Origin: Bacillota bacterium
GTDB lineage: Bacteria; Bacillota; Clostridia; Lachnospirales; Lachnospiraceae
Reading direction: 5' to 3'
DNA: 64,000 bases
Assembly: GCA_023460575.1 (NCBI GenBank)
Contig: JAEWPQ010000056.1
Span: forward strand, 8,216-72,215
Shown here: positions 1 through 8,086 of the stretch, one piece after another
Layout of the letters: every line of letters begins with the position of its first letter
How positions within the stretch are numbered: the stretch's first letter is position 1
The notes under the pieces: generated by a model
Database searches by the model: none
The model's input: the letters and a program-made list of their open reading frames with translations, nothing else
Told to the model about the DNA's origin: nothing
Translations under genes and position numbers: made by a program

Positions 1-275
1 TATTGACTCTTGGAGAAAGGATTCAGTAACATTGAGATGTTCGGCGATTTCGTATCGATTAGAACAGCCGGCTTCTTTGACAGAAATCAGTTTTTCTATT
101 GTAATCATATCATTGTACGCCCAGAGCCGCGCGGCGCGCTCCTGCTTTTTATTGCCTACACTATCCAAGTCCAGTATATCACCTGATGAAGTGTAGTGAT
201 GCCCCAACTCTTCAGCAAGTACACAAGTTTTCTCAACGCACGTCTCAATGCGGCTATTAATTGCTATAGCTCCGA
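1..275 (-). pseudogene. ImmA/IrrE-type metallopeptidase fragment (phage/ICE lysogeny module)
   Basis: Reading right to left, the minus strand encodes a continuous peptide from about 275 to the window edge. It contains LAEELGHHYTSSGDI, the HExxH-like zinc site typical of ImmA/IrrE peptidases, followed by the usual ERAARLWAYN helix and a C-terminal ESFLQESI stretch. Family members cleave phage or ICE repressors during the SOS response. The roughly 30 N-terminal residues that normally precede AINSRI are missing: the frame meets a stop just upstream with no ATG, and plus-strand coding of unrelated origin begins there. The left end runs off the window, so only the 5' truncation is certain. The fragment is best read as half of a deletion scar in a prophage. 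Confidence 0.72.
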
Positions 276-640
276 TTACAAGGTATCAGCATGCCACTGG
301 CAGTGGATATACCTGGAGTCAATGGTATAGTACTGATTTACGAAAAAAAATCACATTGGCAGATACAGGAGTATTTCATATTACACGGCAGAATGTGATA
401 GAACATTCAGATTACTACGCCATTGCAATAACAATTATGCCAACGGGAACACCCACTACTGATACTCCGATGTTGACTTTTCCATCTCAAATAGCAACTT
501 GTGTACTTCCCATCACTACGGGATTCGCAAACGGGCTTACATATGCGAGTAACTATAATCAGATGTTTTATAGATTACTTTCCGGAACAATAAATAATAC
601 AACGGAAATTATAATTAATGGTATTATCCCAAAAGCATAA
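276..640 (+). pseudogene. C-terminal fragment of a phage tail/appendage-like protein
   Basis: An open frame covers this stretch and ends at 640. Its first possible ATG (248) lies inside the antisense of the ImmA fragment and has no ribosome-binding site, so the true 5' end is probably lost. The protein has the polar, Thr/Ile-rich beta-strand look of a phage tail or receptor-binding C-terminus (ATGSGYTWSQWYS near its start). I cannot assign it to a named family. Its position just before tail-end genes supports a prophage origin; identity is inference. Confidence 0.4.
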
Positions 641-745
641 AATGGTCATTTATCAATTATAGAAATTCCATTGTTATATTTTTTAATTCGAAGTATAATG
701 GTCATATAAGAATTGCTATAAAATACTAATGATAGGGAGACAATT

Positions 746-1270
746 ATGTTTTATTTAATTTACGCTGCGCTAATGTTTCTATTTTTCTTATTCTATAATG
801 TTATGAAAAAAAGTGACAAAAAAGCGGAAGAAAGTTTTTTGCCTAATGACTTTATTATTACTCAACCTGCATCCTATTTTTGGGTTGGTATAAGCTGTGC
901 TGTTGTTTTTTTTGCATTTACAATTTTGGCTGTAATATTCCCAGATACAGCTGAATGGTGGATTTATGTTTTTTTTATTATATTAAGTTTTTTAGGTATT
1001 TTAATGGCTTATTATTGCAAGATGAGTTATATAAAAGTATCTGAAGATACAATTACATATAATGCTGTAATAAAAAAGCCACAAACCTTCAAATTTGAGG
1101 ATATTACTAAAATAAAAAAAGAGGTTAATGGTATTGTTGTTTATTGTGGTGAAAAGCGGATTTTTAAATTAGAAACTAATTGTGTCGGATATCCAATATT
1201 TATTAAAAGGCTTGAAGATAAAAAGCTGATTGGTAATATATCTAAACTTTCTCGCACATCCCACTTTTAA
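746..1270 (+). CDS. Small membrane protein with PH-like C-terminal domain
   Basis: The 174-residue protein follows a GGGAGA ribosome-binding site at 735-740. An N-terminal membrane helix (residues 1-18) is followed by two more at about 48-68 and 72-92. The cytoplasmic C-terminal part (residues 95-165) alternates short beta strands, as in bacterial PH-like or DUF6560-type domains. Such proteins are common cargo genes in Clostridial prophages and have no known function. It is flanked by prophage pieces and followed by a hairpin terminator at 1291, so it is probably a single-gene transcript. The call rests on topology only. Confidence 0.6.
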   Translation: MFYLIYAALMFLFFLFYNVMKKSDKKAEESFLPNDFIITQPASYFWVGISCAVVFFAFTILAVIFPDTAEWWIYVFFIILSFLGILMAYYCKMSYIKVSEDTITYNAVIKKPQTFKFEDITKIKKEVNGIVVYCGEKRIFKLETNCVGYPIFIKRLEDKKLIGNISKLSRTSHF

Positions 1271-1290
1271 ATGTCATAATAAGTAATAAC

Positions 1291-1320
1291 AAGCGCTTGG
1301 TCTAAACTAAGCGCTTTCTT
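1291..1320 (+). terminator. Rho-independent terminator after the 746 gene
   Basis: AAGCGCTTGGT (1291-1301) pairs with ACTAAGCGCTT (1306-1316), allowing one G-U pair, and a pyrimidine-rich TCTTCT follows. Confidence 0.7.
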
Positions 1321-1467
1321 CTGGGTAAAAATTTAAAAGAAGATATAGTAATTAAATCAATTTTTTGTTTTTACAAAATTGCTATTTGAGTAAGTAAATA
1401 AACTTGTAAAACAGTCCCTTAATGGGGCTTATTTTTATGCCCGGAATGGGCAGAAAGGAATTTAATC

Positions 1468-1884
1468 ATGATTAATATCGAAAAAATTAAATTTGGGGAT
1501 CAGGCTTTCGACCTGGTTCCCGATGGACAGAAATTGAGAGAATCAGGAGGAACTATCACCTTCCAAAAAGGTGCGGCTTCCTTTGATCAAGTCAAGGCTC
1601 TTTTGAAAACCAATGGTGAAATCACACAGATTAATTTATCTGGAAATACAGACTGGAATCGTTCTGATCTGGTATATGCCGGAAGAATAACTGAGCAGTC
1701 TGATTATGTGGTCGGTAAGGATGAGGACGGCGTAACGGATATTAAGGTAGATGTGATGATCGCCCATTTCAAAAAGCTGGATTCTGCCGAAAGACTCGCC
1801 GAAAAAGTAGCTGCCCAGACGGCTGAGATTGAATCCTTAAGAGCAACCGTTGACAAATTAGTTTTAGCAGGACTGGAGGGATAA
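1468..1884 (+). CDS. Phage tail-end (baseplate/fibre-associated) protein
   Basis: The 138-residue protein starts at an ATG preceded by AGAAAGGAA. The N-terminal half is beta-rich (residues 1-75, with GGTITFQKGAASFDQV). The C-terminus is a predicted coiled coil (residues about 105-135, LAEKVAAQTAEIESLRATV). This small protein is regularly found just upstream of xkdX in Clostridial Siphoviridae-like or PBSX-like prophages. The xkdX gene begins 2 nt after its stop, so the two are translationally linked. It appears intact although its surroundings are decayed. Exact role unknown; tail or baseplate assembly is inferred from position. Confidence 0.6.
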   Translation: MINIEKIKFGDQAFDLVPDGQKLRESGGTITFQKGAASFDQVKALLKTNGEITQINLSGNTDWNRSDLVYAGRITEQSDYVVGKDEDGVTDIKVDVMIAHFKKLDSAERLAEKVAAQTAEIESLRATVDKLVLAGLEG

Positions 1885-1886
1885 TT

Positions 1887-2015
1887 ATGTTTGATACATT
1901 GATGAGATTGTACGCAGCTGGTAAAGGACCTCTTACGGTTACTATGTTGGCAAATGCAGTAATTAAAGACTGGATCACTGATGCAGAGAAACAGGAGATT
2001 CTGGCAACTAAATAA
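1887..2015 (+). CDS. xkdX: XkdX family phage protein
   Basis: This 42-residue ORF starts 2 nt after the stop of the preceding gene. It begins MFDTLMRLYAAGK and continues with a short helix ending in WITDAEKQEILATK, the compact signature of XkdX proteins from PBSX-like prophages. These lie between the tail fibre and lysis genes and have no defined biochemical role. The start has a GGAGGG motif within the end of the upstream gene. The next gene, a damaged lysis gene, starts 19 nt downstream. Confidence 0.8.
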   Translation: MFDTLMRLYAAGKGPLTVTMLANAVIKDWITDAEKQEILATK

Positions 2016-2034
2016 ATGAAACGGAGGTGCTGCA

Positions 2035-2432
2035 ATGACTGAAACGGAGGTTGCGGTTAAATTGGAGGCGCATGAGCATGAAATAAAATCCCTGAAACAT
2101 CGTATGGATCCGGCTGGAAAGAAGAGGAGGGTGGCTGGCGTTTTTACAATGGCGATACAGGGGAATGCGTGCGGAATGCTTGGCACCATGATGAAGAAAA
2201 GGATCTCTGGTACTGGTTTAATGCTGCCGGGATCATGGTTACTAATACCTGGTACCAGTATAATAGCGCATGGTATTACCTGGGACCAGACGGGGCTATG
2301 TGTAAATCACAGCTGGTTGAGAATTCCGGGAAGATCTATGCTGTGGACGTTGATGGAAAGATGATAACGGAGCCGGTGAAGCTCACGCCGGATCAGGATG
2401 GGGTGCTGCAGTATCCGGGATTGGCAGAGTAA
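2035..2432 (+). pseudogene. XhlA start joined to endolysin cell-wall-binding C-terminus (lysis cassette deletion scar)
   Basis: Translation from ATG 2035 (GGAGGTG upstream) gives MTETEVAVKLEAHEHEIKSL, the N-terminus of XhlA/haemolysin-type phage proteins. After about 24 codons the similarity ends near 2105. From about 2106, in a different frame, the DNA encodes choline-binding-like cell-wall repeats (GWRFYNGDTG, WYWFNAAGIM, WYQYNSAWYYLGPDG) ending at 2432, as in phage amidase C-termini. The rest of xhlA, the holin and the lysin catalytic domain are missing. The simplest reading is one internal deletion that fused two lysis genes out of frame. A truncated peptide could be made, but no functional lysin. 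Confidence 0.75.
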
Positions 2433-2541
2433 AAGGCGGTTATCCTAAATGTAGCCGCATTTTCTAAATTTCTACAATTTATTCTCAAATTCGACTTAAT
2501 TTAAAAAAATTTGCGTTGTAATTTCATTGTAATCTGTATAG

Positions 2542-2572
2542 TTAGGAACTAAAATAATTTAGGAACTAAAAT
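2542..2572 (+). repeat. Tandem 14-bp direct repeat upstream of the 2596 gene
   Basis: TTAGGAACTAAAAT occurs exactly at 2542-2555 and again at 2559-2572, a 17-bp period. It lies 24 nt before the start codon of the secreted protein. The arrangement resembles tandem half-sites for an OmpR-type regulator; function is inferred. Confidence 0.6.
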
Positions 2573-2595
2573 TACATATTTGAGAGGAGATTATT

Positions 2596-3114
2596 ATGAG
2601 AAAGGTAAGAAAAATTGTTTCAGTTATGATCATGGTTCTTGTAGTTGCTTCACTGAGTGGATTTTCTTTCAAGGCCCACGCAGCAACCAATAGTAACAGC
2701 TATCTGCCAAAAGGATGGACAAGTTTGGATTTAAATAATTTATCAGTTAAACAAAAGAATGTTGTACCATTAGATATTACTCCAGTATATTCATCAAAAT
2801 TGACATCATTGGAAATTATTGACCTGGCACTTGATGAAAAGAATGAGATTCATGTAGTCACAAAGGAAATAGGAACGAGTTTGGATGAATATAGAGATGT
2901 GTGGGTAAATGATGACCGATGTTATGAAAATGTTAATGAGAAAAAAGCTCTTGTGAGAAGCGATGGAGTTGAGTATGGGTATATTAGATACTTCCATACG
3001 GGAATTATATATAGCAGTAATGTAAGCGGAAAGACCCTTAATGTGAAGGCTAAATCTGTTTGTGCATTAACCTTTAAGATACTAACGACGGCTAAGCAAT
3101 TTGTTTTACCATAA
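2596..3114 (+). CDS. Secreted protein of unknown function
   Basis: The 172-residue product follows a strong GAGAGGAG site. It has a clear Sec signal peptide: a basic start, a hydrophobic core (residues 9-23) and a probable cleavage after AHA at about residue 29. The mature part, roughly 143 residues, is polar and beta-rich with two cysteines (in DDRCYEN and KSVCALT) that could form a disulfide. No family is recognised. It stands alone between a prophage remnant and an AT-rich decayed region. An exact 14-bp tandem repeat sits directly before the gene, suggesting dedicated regulation. The nearest candidate regulator is the VanRS-like pair 0.9 kb downstream. Confidence 0.7.
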   Translation: MRKVRKIVSVMIMVLVVASLSGFSFKAHAATNSNSYLPKGWTSLDLNNLSVKQKNVVPLDITPVYSSKLTSLEIIDLALDEKNEIHVVTKEIGTSLDEYRDVWVNDDRCYENVNEKKALVRSDGVEYGYIRYFHTGIIYSSNVSGKTLNVKAKSVCALTFKILTTAKQFVLP

Positions 3115-3694
3115 AATGGTATTCTAAAGTTACATCGGTGGATTGTAGATTTGGCTAAGGATTGGATATACGTGAAATTCATAACGAACGGTAAGTGAAT
3201 ATCTCATACGATCAGATATCAAACTTCGAAGTAAACGAATATAACAATTAATGAAATCGTGAACAAAATAAAGGCGGGTATCCGGCATTCGGGTCCCGCC
3301 TTATGTTGTCAATGACCACGATTTGACAACCGTGTACAGATTTCAATAGATAATAATAGGTTTTGTTAAATAACAACAGGTATCAGAGTTTCTTTTTTAT
3401 CGCGTATTTACGGTAATAATAAGTATCAAATGGTAAAGATACGTGTTATTATAAAATACGTAATCGATAAACGACACACGTTGAGACGGTAGTATTGATG
3501 TCAAGGGTAGCAAAGTAGAGAGGGCTGAAAAGGCTTGAAATAAGGTGTTTCTGAGCATGGGACTTTCCGAATATGAATATGAGCGGAGGATGTCATTGCC
3601 CGGAAACCTTTGTTTTTTCTGTTGGGAGAACAATCTATGATACAAAAAGGGATAGGGTTGAGGAGACAGATTAGATAACGGGTATTTTTGATAG
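3115..3694. other. Non-coding stretch between secreted protein and decayed gene
   Basis: No convincing gene is visible in either strand. The region holds a terminator at 3271-3302, AT-rich sequence, and one copy of a 15-bp repeat near its right end. Short open frames here lack ribosome-binding sites and family resemblance. Confidence 0.5.
3271..3302 (+). terminator. Hairpin terminator
   Basis: AAGGCGGG (3271-3278) pairs with CCCGCCTT (3295-3302), with an internal CCGG/TTCGGG region in the loop. It could end the transcript of the 2596 gene, though it lies 157 nt past the stop and has no long T-tract. Confidence 0.55.
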
Positions 3695-3704
3695 GGTTGA
3701 GGAG
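3651..3704 (+). repeat. 15-bp direct repeat pair
   Basis: GATAGGGTTGAGGAG is present at 3651-3665 and 3690-3704. The second copy enters the start of a decayed reading frame, so the pair could mark a past duplication or deletion. Confidence 0.6.
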
Positions 3705-3934
3705 TTTAGCGACGATTGGTATCCCACAAGTTTATACATTTTCATATGGTACAAGTTTATCTACAGCGATTGTTTCTGCTGGATTAGCGGATAATTTTGA
3801 TAACTGGATTTATTTTTAAAGTTATATCAGGAATCTTGTTGTATAATAATTTTAATAACAGGTTTTCAACAGTAAAAGATTCTTTACAAAAGCAACAGGA
3901 ATTGCAATTAGAAGATTATCAGAAGAAACATTGA
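3695..3934 (+). pseudogene. Decayed membrane-protein gene (C-terminal part)
   Basis: One frame reads LRSLATIGIPQVYTFSYG and onward through a hydrophobic stretch to a stop near 3819. Shifting frame by one continues as a second hydrophobic segment (TGFIFKVISGILLYNNF) and a charged, Gln-rich tail (SLQKQQELQLEDYQKKH) that stops at 3932-3934, 37 nt before the kinase gene. This looks like the end of a membrane protein carrying a frameshift and lacking its 5' part. No family could be named. Because bacitracin- and lantibiotic-type two-component systems usually sit beside transporters, it may be the lost partner of the kinase downstream. Confidence 0.35.
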
Positions 3935-3971
3935 TGATTTCTCTGTAACACCTATTACGAGGAGGAGGACG

Positions 3972-5405
3972 ATGAATAAGGAAAAGCAGACGGTAAAACG
4001 CAGAATTTTTAATTCTAATACCAGAATGGTACTTGTAACTTTAAGTCTATTTCTTTTCGTTAATATGTTTTTAATAAATTTATATGAGAGCACATATAAA
4101 AGCAGCATGATTGGTTCGTCTGAGTTAGCAGATAATACCGAACAAATAAGAAATATCCTGGCAGATTGGAATCCATCCCCAAAAGAAGAGGCAATAAACA
4201 ATCTTGCAGCAAAATTGAAAAGGTATGGATTTTCTATTTGCGTTGAAATAGATAGTGAAGTGATTTACTCAAATACTGATTTTCCTGTGAGTGAGCTTAT
4301 AAATGAAATAGGAGATTATTTGGAAACAGATGGAAAGGTGCATATTTATGTACAAGACTATATGACTGTGCTAACACAAAATGTTATGAATGAGAAAATG
4401 AAAGTGTTTGCAATTGCAGGAGAATATCATGAATTCTGGTCTCAAAAAAATAGTTGGACTACTATACTTATACTATTGCTGATTGATGGTATATTTTGTA
4501 TAGGTGCCTTACTCATAATTAGTCAGTTTTTTACTAAGAGACTTATAGAACATATCACAAATCCTTTAGATGCATTGTCAGAAGGAGCAAAAAGAATGAA
4601 AGAAGGAAATTTTTCTGAACCTGTTAAATACAAGGGAGATATTGAATTTGAATATGTCTGTGACGCATTTAATGAAATGCAGGAACATATAACGGAAGCT
4701 AATGCGGAAAAGGAGTCTTATGAAAAGGTGAGAGTTGAAATGGTGGCGGGAATTTCTCATGACTTAAGGACTCCATTAACGGCAATTAGAGGAACAATAA
4801 AAGGTCTCAAGGATGGGGTTGCTGCAACACCTGAATTAAGAGAGAAATTTCTTGATACAGCTTATAGACGAACGATAGAAATGGATCGGCTTTTGGAAAG
4901 GTTATTTTATTTCTCAAAACTTGAAACAGGTAATATGCCACTGTTTTTTGAAAAGACAGAGTGGAGTGAGTATCTGGAAGCCTATGTGAAAAAATACGAA
5001 TTATTGATAGAGAATGAATCTATAAAAATTAAAATAAAAGATGTAAAAAAAGGTTTGTTTTCAAATGTTGACCGAGAACAAATGAAACGAATACTTGATA
5101 ATATACTGGAAAACAGTAAAAAATATGCAGAAACAGATAAGCTTGAAATTACCATTAATATTTTTGAAGAACATGCATATGTAGTACTTGAGATCTCTGA
5201 TAATGGCTGTGGAGTTTCAGAAGATAAGATTCCCCATATTTTTGAACAGTTTTTTCGAGGCGATGAGTCAAGGAAGATAAAAGAAGGGAATGGTCTAGGT
5301 CTTTATATTGTAAAATATCTAGTGAATGCTATGGGAGGCACAGTAGATGCAGAAAACAGCAATGGTCTTACTATTCGAATAAGGCTACCAATTTTGGCTG
5401 AATGA
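3972..5405 (+). CDS. Sensor histidine kinase, VanS/OmpR-partner type
   Basis: The 477-residue kinase starts after GAGGAGGAGG. Order of parts: membrane helix at about 17-36, an extracytoplasmic sensor domain of roughly 130 residues, a second helix at about 160-180, HAMP (about 185-240), a HisKA dimer with phospho-acceptor His263 in SHDLRTPLTAIRG, and an HATPase_c domain with an N box (ILENSKKYA), a G1 box (DNGCGV) and a GNGLGLYIVK G2 box. It should autophosphorylate in response to an envelope signal and pass phosphate to the regulator 10 nt downstream. A broken membrane gene precedes it, so its usual transporter or target may be lost. The ligand cannot be read from sequence. Confidence 0.92.
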   Translation: MNKEKQTVKRRIFNSNTRMVLVTLSLFLFVNMFLINLYESTYKSSMIGSSELADNTEQIRNILADWNPSPKEEAINNLAAKLKRYGFSICVEIDSEVIYSNTDFPVSELINEIGDYLETDGKVHIYVQDYMTVLTQNVMNEKMKVFAIAGEYHEFWSQKNSWTTILILLLIDGIFCIGALLIISQFFTKRLIEHITNPLDALSEGAKRMKEGNFSEPVKYKGDIEFEYVCDAFNEMQEHITEANAEKESYEKVRVEMVAGISHDLRTPLTAIRGTIKGLKDGVAATPELREKFLDTAYRRTIEMDRLLERLFYFSKLETGNMPLFFEKTEWSEYLEAYVKKYELLIENESIKIKIKDVKKGLFSNVDREQMKRILDNILENSKKYAETDKLEITINIFEEHAYVVLEISDNGCGVSEDKIPHIFEQFFRGDESRKIKEGNGLGLYIVKYLVNAMGGTVDAENSNGLTIRIRLPILAE

Positions 5406-5415
5406 GGTGATTTAG

Positions 5416-6126
5416 ATGAATGCAAAATATAGAATTCTAATTGTCGAAGACGATGATGATATCAGTATGATAGAACAGGCTTATCTGGAAGCTAGTGGGT
5501 TTGAAACATTTATTGTAAGTGATGGAGATAAAGTACTTCCGCTTCTGCATATGGAAAATTTTGACTTAATAATACTGGATCTTATGCTTCCCGGGAAGAA
5601 TGGTTATGAGTTATGCAAAGAGATAAGAGGTGAACTTAATATTCCGATTCTCATGGTAACGGCAAGGACGGAATCTGTTGATAAAATTCGTGGTCTGGGA
5701 CTTGGTGCAGATGATTATATTGCTAAACCTTTTGATCCCGCTGAGCTTGTAGCAAGAGTAAATGCAAATATAAGACAGTATAGTCGATTAACAGAAGCCA
5801 ATCAGATAGAGTTTGATGAGAAGGGCGATGAGATACTAATAGGTAATATTCGAGTTCTTCTGCATGGATGGAAGGTCTATAAGGGTGAGCAAGAAATTCG
5901 TTTTCCTAACCGAGAATTTAAATTATTAAAATTTATGGCTGAAAATCCTAATATTGTTTTCTCGAAGGAACAATTGTTTGAAAAAATATGGGGATATGAT
6001 TATGCTGGGGATAGCGCGACGGTTATGGTGCATATTAATCGTATTCGTGAAAAAATTGAGGATGACCGTAAAAACCCCAAAATCTTAGAGACAGTATGGG
6101 GTGCGGGATACCGGTTGAATAGATAA
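5416..6126 (+). CDS. OmpR-family response regulator
   Basis: The 236-residue regulator has a receiver domain (residues 5-118) with the acidic pocket EDDDD, phospho-acceptor Asp55 in LILDLMLPGKNG, the conserved Thr of VTAR, and Lys in IAKPFD. A winged-helix DNA-binding domain (about 140-234) follows, with the usual RIREKIEDD recognition region and GAGYRLN wing. It is the cognate partner of the kinase 10 nt upstream and has its own AGGTGAT site. Targets are unknown. The iron-sulfur membrane protein downstream and the tandem repeat before the 2596 gene are candidates. Confidence 0.94.
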   Translation: MNAKYRILIVEDDDDISMIEQAYLEASGFETFIVSDGDKVLPLLHMENFDLIILDLMLPGKNGYELCKEIRGELNIPILMVTARTESVDKIRGLGLGADDYIAKPFDPAELVARVNANIRQYSRLTEANQIEFDEKGDEILIGNIRVLLHGWKVYKGEQEIRFPNREFKLLKFMAENPNIVFSKEQLFEKIWGYDYAGDSATVMVHINRIREKIEDDRKNPKILETVWGAGYRLNR

Positions 6127-6233
6127 GAAATAAATTGAAAAAGAAAGAGTTTAGGATTTGTTTAATTTTATACCTTCTGTTTGTTTAATGTGATTTGATA
6201 TTATTATCACATAAATAAACAGGAGGTTTTTTT

Positions 6234-6269
6234 GTGGAGATTTTAATTACAACAGATTGGTATATTTAA
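6234..6269 (+). CDS. Possible 11-codon leader peptide
   Basis: A GTG codon at 6234 lies 7 nt after a perfect AGGAGG (6221-6226) and opens an 11-residue frame (VEILITTDWYI) ending at 6269. It is preceded by an inverted repeat, TGTGAT (6190-6195) with ATCACA. The ribosome-binding site is as good as any in the window, so translation is plausible, but no function can be given. It may be the stub of a deleted gene. Confidence 0.25.
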   Translation: MEILITTDWYI

Positions 6270-6353
6270 TCATTTTATTATGTAATATTAATTTGCAACA
6301 ACTGTACTGAAATCGGTAGATGTAAATAAAACCAAATATACGGAGGTCATATA

Positions 6354-7142
6354 ATGAATATTAATACTAAGAATTTAGCAAAAACGACCATTCCTATTTT
6401 TCTAATAATAATCCCGCTTGTTTTTAGTTCCCTTATTGAGGAGATTTTCGAAAATGAAGTTCAACTTAGCATTATGTCAGTTCTAATAATATTTATTTTG
6501 TTTGCCATTATTTTTAAAAGAAGCTTTTGTGGTTTTTTGTGCATGGTGGGGGCGCTGCAAAGGGCTGTTGGATATATAGGATTCAAGCTTTTAAAAAAAA
6601 GGGTCACAGTTCCGGTAACACTCGATAAATATCTTAGAACAGCGAAATACATCATACTTACAGGTTTTGCAGTATTATCCATTGCAAGCGGCAAGTCTCT
6701 GCTGCTAGTCAGTGTTGACGATGTGTTTGAGCAATATAGCATAATATTGCCTGGATTAGCCTGGATAAGTATTGTGTTGATTTTTGTAACAATTATTGGC
6801 TCATTCTTTATTGATAATTTCTTCTGCAAATATATCTGCATACAGGGTGCTGTTGCCGGAGTTGCAGGTCGGTTTAGCCCCAGTGGTATCGTCCGATGCG
6901 AAGATAAGTGTATCAATTGCACGTTATGCACAAAGAAATGTCCCTCAAATCTAGAGGTGCATAAAATGAAGAAGGTAATATCGGCTGAATGTTTTAACTG
7001 CCAAAAATGCATTGTTGTATGTCCAAAGAAAGGGGCATTAACTAATAGTTTTGCAGGCAGAAAAATACCATTAGTTTTGTTTGTAGCAATGGCAGTTATG
7101 CTTTATATATTGTTAACCTTTTTAATACCGCTATTTTTATAG
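6354..7142 (+). CDS. Membrane polyferredoxin, NapH/NosR-like 4Fe-4S protein
   Basis: The 262-residue protein has about five membrane helices (around residues 12-28, 38-54, 96-113, 128-150 and 240-260). Two loop motifs of the NapH type are present (FCGFLCMVGAL and FCKYICIQGA). Between helices 4 and 5 lie two ferredoxin clusters, CINCTLCTKKCP and CFNCQKCIVVCPKKG. The family relays electrons from quinols or soluble carriers to reductases. No FMN-binding subunit or reductase is adjacent, so the acceptor is unknown. It has a good GGAGG site and follows the OmpR-type regulator by 227 nt, which may control it. Confidence 0.85.
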   Translation: MNINTKNLAKTTIPIFLIIIPLVFSSLIEEIFENEVQLSIMSVLIIFILFAIIFKRSFCGFLCMVGALQRAVGYIGFKLLKKRVTVPVTLDKYLRTAKYIILTGFAVLSIASGKSLLLVSVDDVFEQYSIILPGLAWISIVLIFVTIIGSFFIDNFFCKYICIQGAVAGVAGRFSPSGIVRCEDKCINCTLCTKKCPSNLEVHKMKKVISAECFNCQKCIVVCPKKGALTNSFAGRKIPLVLFVAMAVMLYILLTFLIPLFL

Positions 7143-7354
7143 ATGGTGCTATGAGTAGGTGTTGATCTATTTTTGAATTGGTGGAGACGAAATGCACAAG
7201 GGTACATCAATACTTTTTGCCATACCAATCCACCCGGTACGCGAATCAGGCTTACCCAATATGTGACACAACATTGGATATGGTTAATAGCAACTATCCT
7301 TTGCTTGATTTGTCTTTGCATCCACGATATTCTGAATATAAGGAGGTATCGTTT

Positions 7355-8071
7355 ATGTTTGATATAAAAAAATTTGGCGCATATATTTCAAGGCTTCGTA
7401 AGAAAGCAGACATGACACAAACTGAACTTGCTGAACGACTCAACCTGACCCGTCAAGCAATATCAAAATATGAGTGCGGAGACAGTTTCCCCGATATATC
7501 TATTTTAATTGAAGTTGCAGATGTTTTCGGCATCACTCTTGATGAACTTATTAGTTCCGGCCATCCAACTGAAAAGGAAGCCGCCATTCTTGAAAGCGCT
7601 GTGGAAGGACAAGATTTATGCAGTGAATTGGATAAACAATGCATATCTGATATTGTAAATATCGCACCGTTGCTAAAGCCCAGTTTACTTGACAAAATGG
7701 CAAAAGGTCTTGCAAAACATGGAATAGATATTTCAAGCATTGTTTCACTTGCGGAATACATAAATGATGATGCAGTTGTCAAACTGCTGGAAAACGCAAC
7801 ATATGACACAATCAATGAAAATTTGCTTGAACGATTAATTCCGTTTCTTGACGGAAATTCAATTTCTATAATCTTTCAAAAAATCCTTGAAGGTGATCTT
7901 GATTATAGATTAATCAGGATTATGCTACCTTACGCAGAATATATCTATCCTCAAGTTGAAGCTGCTGTTTTATATGGTGCTCTTAATGAAAGAGCGCTTC
8001 ATATTCTAAGAGATTATGAAGCCGAAAATGATAGATTAAACATTATGGCAAAGGAAATGAATACAAAGTAA
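7355..8071 (+). CDS. HTH (XRE/Cro-type) transcriptional regulator
   Basis: I chose ATG 7355 because it follows a perfect AAGGAGG. An in-frame upstream extension to 7178 has no ribosome-binding site and does not look like the family. The 238-residue protein starts with an XRE HTH (residues 5-60: LAERLNLTRQAISKYECG, then SFPDISILIEVADVFGITLDEL). A helical C-terminal region of about 170 residues carries repeated Ile/Leu-rich segments and no enzymatic motif. This layout is common in Clostridial regulators that sense unknown signals. The esterase gene starts 15 nt downstream, so the two are probably co-transcribed. Confidence 0.88.
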   Translation: MFDIKKFGAYISRLRKKADMTQTELAERLNLTRQAISKYECGDSFPDISILIEVADVFGITLDELISSGHPTEKEAAILESAVEGQDLCSELDKQCISDIVNIAPLLKPSLLDKMAKGLAKHGIDISSIVSLAEYINDDAVVKLLENATYDTINENLLERLIPFLDGNSISIIFQKILEGDLDYRLIRIMLPYAEYIYPQVEAAVLYGALNERALHILRDYEAENDRLNIMAKEMNTK

Positions 8072-8086
8072 ATAAGGAGCTCAACT

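Noticed and set aside
1704..2189. Minus-strand ORF opposite the tail-end genes
   Set aside because: It overlaps three plus-strand phage genes with good sites and has no family features or ribosome-binding site.
3397..3645. 82-codon minus-strand ORF in the gap
   Set aside because: No ribosome-binding site, no recognisable motif, AT-rich composition typical of intergenic DNA.
7178..7354. N-terminal extension of the HTH regulator
   Set aside because: A perfect AAGGAGG before ATG 7355 and the usual family start make the extension unlikely.
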